Shown here in pieces: positions 60,766 to 64,000 of a stretch of DNA of 64,000 nucleotides. Every line of letters starts with the position of its first letter. Position 1 is the first letter of the stretch. Source of the stretch: an uncultured Eggerthellaceae bacterium (lineage in GTDB: Bacteria > Actinomycetota > Coriobacteriia > Coriobacteriales > Eggerthellaceae); NCBI GenBank assembly GCA_905234785.1, contig CAJOIP010000003.1, forward strand, positions 51,184 through 115,183. Reading direction: 5' to 3'. Position numbers and translations under genes: made by a program. The notes under the pieces are model-generated. The model ran no database searches and was not told the DNA's origin. It was given only the letters and a program-made list of their open reading frames with translations.

Positions 60766-60843
60766 TAGCTGCAAAATCCAAGTCTACCAATCGTCCTAGG
60801 GAGAGCATGGATCACCCCTCCAGCCTCCCCGCGGACGCAATAT

Positions 60844-60867
60844 GCCCGGGAGATTAATCTCCCGGGC
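60844..60867. terminator. Perfect 24-bp palindrome, candidate terminator
   Basis: The half-site GCCCGGGAGATT is followed immediately by its exact reverse complement. As RNA it folds into a 10-bp, very GC-rich stem with a TTAA loop. It lies 78 bp after the stop codon of the giant gene. No T-run follows, so intrinsic termination would have to be of the U-poor kind seen in high-GC bacteria. A protein-binding dyad is an alternative. Confidence 0.55.
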
Positions 60868-60874
60868 GCTAGTC

Positions 60875-60918
60875 AGAAGCCCTGCCCGCTACCCACTTAC
60901 CCGCGGGCAGGGCGTTCT
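60875..60918 (+). terminator. GC-rich hairpin, candidate terminator
   Basis: GCCCTGCCCGC at 60879-60889 pairs perfectly with 60903-60913 across a 13-base loop. With one bulged G (60914) the stem extends by four pairs, AGAA (60875-60878) with TTCT (60915-60918). A pyrimidine-rich but not T-only tract follows. Together with the palindrome just upstream it probably separates transcription of the giant gene from metG. Confidence 0.6.
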
Positions 60919-60964
60919 GAACCCCGTCTCTCTTTCCAAACCCCTCACTCATTGCCGCACACAG

Positions 60965-60973
60965 TGCTAGAAT
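60965..60973 (+). promoter_or_regulatory. Possible extended -10 promoter element for metG
   Basis: TG-C-TAGAAT matches an extended -10 element and lies about 107 bp upstream of the metG ATG, just after the two hairpins. No good -35 hexamer exists at the normal 17-bp spacing; TTGCCG at 60952 is only 10 bp upstream. The transcribed leader (about 60980-61080) could form short alternative hairpins (61004-61032 and 61047-61061) but shows no T-box motif. Nothing else is seen in this 315-bp intergenic region. Confidence 0.35.
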
Positions 60974-61068
60974 ATCCCTCACGCCAAAACACGCACAGAA
61001 AGTCGCACGTCGTGCCTGAAGCAATTCGTGCGGCCCGAAGCAAGACGCGAGCGCTACTCGCACGCACC

Positions 61069-61074
61069 AAGGAG
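61069..61074 (+). promoter_or_regulatory. Ribosome binding site of metG
   Basis: AAGGAG lies six bases before the ATG at 61081. It supports this start over the in-frame TTG at 60952, which would add 43 residues unlike any MetG N-terminus. Confidence 0.85.
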
Positions 61075-61080
61075 CACCAC

Positions 61081-62673
61081 ATGTCCAAAGGCACCTACAG
61101 TTTCACGACGCCCATCTACTACGTGAACGCCGCACCGCACCTCGGCACTGCGTACACGACCATCGCGGCCGACACCGTCGCGCGCTACCAGCGCATGAAC
61201 GGCTACGACGTCGCGTTCGTCACTGGCATGGACGAGCACGGCCAGAAAGTTGCCGACACCGCCGCCGCGCACGGCATGACGCCGCAGGAATGGTGCGATT
61301 CGATGGAGCCCGCCTTCCGCGACACGTGGGACCTGCTCAACATCACCTACACCGATTTCGTCCGCACTTCCAGCGATCGCCAGACGCGCACGGTGCAGAA
61401 GTTCTGGACCGACCTCTACGACAAGGGCTATCTGTACAAGGGCAGCTACGAGGGCTGGTACTGCGTGCACGAGGAAACGTTCTACGCCGAAAGCGACCTC
61501 GAGAAGAACGAGGAAGGCGAGTTCGTCTGCCCCGACTGCAAGCGCCCGGTGCAGCTGATGGCCTCAGGCGAGGAGAACTGGTTCTTCAAGCTCAGCGACT
61601 TCCAACAGCCGCTACTCGATTTCTACGCCAGCCACCCCGACTTCATCCGTCCCGAGACGCGCCGCAACGAGATCGTGACGTTCGTCGAAGGCGGCCTGAA
61701 GGACCTCTCGATTTCGCGCTCGACGTTCGACTGGGGCGTCCCGCTGCCGTTCGACGAGGGCCACGTCGCCTACGTGTGGGCCGACGCTCTGCTCGCGTAC
61801 TTCACCGGCATCGGCTACGCCGACCCCGACCGCGAAGGCGAATTCGACGCCCGCTGGCCCATGCAGTACCACTTCGTCGGCAAGGACATCACGCGCTTCC
61901 ACTGCGTTATCTGGCCGGCTATGTTGCTTGCCGCCGGCTACGAGCCCGCGCACACCGTCTTCGGCCACGGCTTCCTGCTGACCAAGGGCGAGAAGATGTC
62001 GAAGTCGAAGGGCAATGCGCTCTCGCCGCAGGACATGGTGCGCATCTTTGGCGTCGACGCTTACCGCTATTACTTCATGAGCGACGTCCAGTTCGGCCAC
62101 GACGGCTCGATCAGCATGGAGCGCATGGTGCAGGTCTACAACAACGAGCTGGCCAACACGTGGGGTAACCTGTGCAGCCGCGTGCTGAACATGACGAAGA
62201 AGTACTTCGACGGGAAGGTGCCCGCCGCACCCGCCGCGCTCGCCGACAGCGCCGAGAATCCGCTGCGCGACATCGCCGCCGGTCTCTACGCCAAGTTCGA
62301 CGCCTGCATGGCCGAGGTCGACTTCACCGGAGCCGTTGCCGCTGTGCAAGAGCTCGCGCAAGCCGCGAACCTCTACATCGAGGAGCAGGCGCCCTTCCGC
62401 CTGGCGAAGGACCCGGATGCCGCCGACCAGTTGGCGTTCGTCATGTACAACCTGCTGGAATCGATCCGCATCTGCGCTCTGTACTTCGCGCCGCTCGCAC
62501 CCAACACGTCGGCCGAGGCGTTCCGCCGTCTGGGCCTGGGAGACATCACAGCCATCACCGACATCGAATCCGCCACTGCCTGGGGCCAGCTTCCCGCCGG
62601 CAATCAGGTGGAAGTCGGCGACCCGCTCTTCCCGCGCCTCGACGTCGACGCCATCGACTTCTCCGTGGAATAA
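61081..62673 (+). CDS. metG: Methionyl-tRNA synthetase
   Basis: This cytosolic class I aminoacyl-tRNA synthetase charges tRNA(Met) with methionine using ATP. The 530-residue product starts MSKGTYSFTTPIYYVN. It has the HIGH-type signature HLGT at residues 20-23 and the KMSKS signature at 305-309. A single zinc-knuckle-like pair is suggested by C128-V-H130 and C150-P-D-C153. The length fits the short MetG form without a C-terminal EMAP-like tRNA-binding domain. The start is fixed by AAGGAG at 61069 and by family length. The TAA at 62671-62673 is followed, after 97 bp, by tatD on the same strand, an arrangement found in many Gram-positive genomes, so co-transcription is likely. It looks intact and has no evident link to the giant gene. 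Confidence 0.97.
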   Translation: MSKGTYSFTTPIYYVNAAPHLGTAYTTIAADTVARYQRMNGYDVAFVTGMDEHGQKVADTAAAHGMTPQEWCDSMEPAFRDTWDLLNITYTDFVRTSSDRQTRTVQKFWTDLYDKGYLYKGSYEGWYCVHEETFYAESDLEKNEEGEFVCPDCKRPVQLMASGEENWFFKLSDFQQPLLDFYASHPDFIRPETRRNEIVTFVEGGLKDLSISRSTFDWGVPLPFDEGHVAYVWADALLAYFTGIGYADPDREGEFDARWPMQYHFVGKDITRFHCVIWPAMLLAAGYEPAHTVFGHGFLLTKGEKMSKSKGNALSPQDMVRIFGVDAYRYYFMSDVQFGHDGSISMERMVQVYNNELANTWGNLCSRVLNMTKKYFDGKVPAAPAALADSAENPLRDIAAGLYAKFDACMAEVDFTGAVAAVQELAQAANLYIEEQAPFRLAKDPDAADQLAFVMYNLLESIRICALYFAPLAPNTSAEAFRRLGLGDITAITDIESATAWGQLPAGNQVEVGDPLFPRLDVDAIDFSVE

Positions 62674-62692
62674 CCCCGCCGTACGCTCGTCC

Positions 62693-62751
62693 CATTCACC
62701 CGACCCCGTTTCAATCGAATGCCATTCATTCGACCCTGGGTCGGGTGAATG
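62693..62751. repeat. Nested inverted repeats between metG and tatD
   Basis: A perfect 14-bp inverted repeat pairs CATTCACCCGACCC (62693-62706) with 62738-62751. Its loop contains a second, 7-bp inverted repeat, TCGAATG (62715-62721) with CATTCGA (62727-62733). CATTCA-CGACCC is also present as a diverged direct copy at 62723-62736, and CGACCC-T-GGGTCG (62731-62743) is a third dyad that overlaps the others, so alternative structures compete. The element ends eight bases before the tatD ribosome binding site. It could attenuate readthrough from metG, control tatD translation, or be a dispersed REP-like element. Confidence 0.65.
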
Positions 62752-62759
62752 CAATGCCG

Positions 62760-62765
62760 AAGGGG
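62760..62765 (+). promoter_or_regulatory. Ribosome binding site of tatD
   Basis: AAGGGG lies five bases before the ATG at 62771. It decides this start against further-upstream in-frame codons inside metG. Confidence 0.75.
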
Positions 62766-62770
62766 ATAGA

Positions 62771-63706
62771 ATGTCCGACCGTCTGAAACTGCCGCCGACG
62801 CGCGACTTCAACTTTTACCAGCGCCGCAAGCACGACCAGTGGCGTGAAGTCGCCGCGCCCACACCGCCGCTCGAGGCGCCGGTGGCCGACTCGCACGCGC
62901 ACATTCACATGCTGCCCGACCCCGCGTGGGAACTGGCGCGCGCGGCTGCTAACGGCGTCGATTTCATCTGCGCGATCACCGACCCGAGCGAAGACGGCGC
63001 CCAGTTGTTCGACGGCCTCGACAATTGGCGAAAAGCCGCGGGCGGTTATGCCGACAGCCCCGCCCCCGAAGTTCGCATCGCCGTGGGCGTGCACCCGCAC
63101 AACGCGAAGCTCTACACCGATGCAATCGAGCGCGAACTGCTCGAGCGCCTGCAAGACCCGCGCGTCGTTGCCCTCGGCGAGATCGGCCTCGACTATCACT
63201 ACGACCTGTCTCCGCGAGAAACGCAGCGCGACGTCTTCCGCCGCCAAATCCTCCTGGCCAAGAAAGCAGGCCTTCCCATCGCTTTGCACCTGCGGGGTGG
63301 GGAAGATCCAGAAGCCGACAACGCCCACCGCGAGGCTTTCGCCATCCTCGAGCAGGAAGATGCCCTGGGCCCCACGACGCTGCTCCACTGTTGCGCCCTG
63401 CCGCCCGACGAGCTGCGCCCCTGGCTTAAGGCCGACTGCCACATCGCCTACGGTGGCGCGCTCACGTTCAAGAATGCCGATGCCGCCCGCGAAGGCGCGC
63501 TCCTCGTTCCGGAAGGCCGCCTGCTTGTGGAAACCGATTCACCCTACATGGCGCCCGAGCCCATGCGCGGAGCCGCTTGCACGCCAGCGCACGTCATCTT
63601 CACCGCCGCCACCCTGGCCGACCTCCGCAGCCACGCTCCCGGCGCCGACCGCGAAGCCTTCCTCCGCCAGCTTCACGCCAACACGCTTGGCTTCTATCGC
63701 GCCTGA
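62771..63706 (+). CDS. tatD: TatD-family metal-dependent deoxyribonuclease/hydrolase
   Basis: The 311-residue protein is a TIM-barrel amidohydrolase-type nuclease of the TatD family. Members hydrolyse DNA phosphodiester bonds, often 3'-5', and take part in DNA repair or degradation in the cytoplasm. Expected ligands are present: the N-terminal HxH (H42, H44 in DSHAHIH), E137 in LGEIGLDYHYD, H173 in ALHLRG, H206 in LLHCC and D256 in VETDSPYMAP. The usual motif is DxHxHxD; here the last position is H46. About 37 residues, basic and Pro-rich (RDFNFYQRRKHDQW), precede the barrel and are not part of the typical family (about 255-270 residues). The gene follows metG by 97 bp, and its TGA is 36 bp from the convergent MBL gene; no clear terminator is visible in that gap. 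Confidence 0.92.
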   Translation: MSDRLKLPPTRDFNFYQRRKHDQWREVAAPTPPLEAPVADSHAHIHMLPDPAWELARAAANGVDFICAITDPSEDGAQLFDGLDNWRKAAGGYADSPAPEVRIAVGVHPHNAKLYTDAIERELLERLQDPRVVALGEIGLDYHYDLSPRETQRDVFRRQILLAKKAGLPIALHLRGGEDPEADNAHREAFAILEQEDALGPTTLLHCCALPPDELRPWLKADCHIAYGGALTFKNADAAREGALLVPEGRLLVETDSPYMAPEPMRGAACTPAHVIFTAATLADLRSHAPGADREAFLRQLHANTLGFYRA

Positions 63707-63742
63707 TGCGGCAAGGGGCCTGGCCTCACCGTCGCGCAAACC

Positions 63743-64000
63743 TTAAATCTCGAACGACAGCCCATCGGCGGCAGGCGCCACGCGGCCATCGAACTGTTTG
63801 CAGTATTCTTCCAGCTCAACCAGCGTAATCGGCGTGGAGTAGTGCATGCACAGATGCGTCAAGAACACCTTCCCGGCATCCAGCGCAAGCCCCTCCTCGA
63901 CGCATTCCTGCACGCTATGATGCGCATGCGGCGCCCCGTTCGCGCCCCAGTACGTCGCATCCATCGCCAGCACGTCCACGCCGCGCACGCGCTCGGCCGT
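63743..64000 (-). CDS. MBL-fold metallo-hydrolase, C-terminal part (start beyond window)
   Basis: Eighty-five residues and a TAA (63743-63745) are visible, and the frame is open to the window edge. LAMDATYWG supplies the bridging Asp, and VFLTHLCMHY supplies the late metal-binding His of metallo-beta-lactamase-fold enzymes; the chain ends in ADGLSFEI. The DA(T), THL and DGL-(F/I)E ending pattern resembles PhnP-like phosphodiesterases and related RNase Z-like hydrolases. Substrate cannot be told from this fragment. The gene is convergent with tatD. The internal GTG at 63986-63988 is not the start. Confidence 0.75.
   Translation of the reverse strand, partial: TAERVRGVDVLAMDATYWGANGAPHAHHSVQECVEEGLALDAGKVFLTHLCMHYSTPITLVELEEYCKQFDGRVAPAADGLSFEI

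Noticed and set aside
1..60765. CRISPR-like or insertion-sequence-derived repeats
   Set aside because: All repeats are in-frame protein repeats with divergent DNA. No regular spacer pattern, transposase or terminal inverted repeat is seen.
60762..60857. 31-codon frame starting with an ATG that overlaps the giant gene's stop (ATGA)
   Set aside because: The overlap looks like translational coupling. However, the product has no recognisable feature, the upstream Shine-Dalgarno is poorly placed, and its stop lies inside the palindrome, so it is probably chance.
60952..61080. TTG at 60952 as start of metG
   Set aside because: It would add 43 basic residues absent from MetG, and the ATG at 61081 has a good AAGGAG. 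The upstream stretch overlaps the likely promoter.
60918..61080. T-box or SAM-type riboswitch in the metG leader
   Set aside because: No T-box consensus, specifier loop or SAM-riboswitch helices could be found; only short hairpins are possible.
62336..62770. Upstream extension of tatD into metG
   Set aside because: The frame is open by chance through the end of metG. The translation is Arg/Ser/Pro-rich, and the ATG at 62771 has its own ribosome binding site.
63707..63742. Terminator between tatD and the MBL gene
   Set aside because: The 36-bp gap contains short GGCC elements but no stem of convincing length and no T-run.

Overview
The window comes from a GC-rich bacterium with very strong G/C preference at third codon positions. 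The genes and codon use fit an Actinomycetota, most likely a gut or oral Coriobacteriia (Eggerthellaceae-like). That placement is inferred from style and gene content, not from a marker gene.

About 95% of the window (1-60765, + strand) is one uninterrupted reading frame that is already open at base 1. At least 20,254 residues are visible, roughly 2.2 MDa, and the true N-terminus lies upstream. It is a giant repetitive surface-type protein. Residues 1 to about 8,365 (bases 1-25095) are some 24 concatenated BspA-like modules. Each has a GRF/AWW cap, 26-residue leucine-rich repeats of the MF-GC type (DUF285/TIGR02167-like) and a closing WFGST-RY cap. Four modules carry jelly-roll, carbohydrate-binding-like insertions and one carries a Tyr-rich insertion. 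An acidic linker lies at 6421-6510. From 25.6 kb the protein switches to nearly cysteine-free beta repeats. First come about 29 InlB B-repeats (Flg_new/List-Bact type, 25555-34614), then a divergent stretch (34615-36375). Next are about 35 MucBP-like units mixed with B-repeats (36376-55932), and B-repeats again to the last residue (55933-60762). The protein ends three residues after its last repeat, with no LPXTG motif, membrane helix or other visible anchor.

After a 315-bp intergenic region with two strong inverted repeats (candidate terminators) and a possible extended -10 promoter come two housekeeping genes. These are metG (methionyl-tRNA synthetase, 61081-62673) and a TatD-family metal-dependent nuclease (62771-63706), separated by 97 bp holding nested inverted repeats. 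The metG-tatD pair is a widespread arrangement. A convergent gene on the minus strand (63743 to beyond the window) encodes the C-terminal part of an MBL-fold hydrolase, PhnP-like by its end motifs.

The giant protein is probably an exported adhesin or surface fibre. The leucine-rich and jelly-roll parts would be the binding region and the B-repeat/MucBP-like part a long stalk. It shows continuing internal evolution: tandem duplications, nested insertions and a segment with relaxed codon use near the 3' end. The downstream genes look functionally unrelated. I saw no tRNA, rRNA, CRISPR array, insertion sequence or phage gene.
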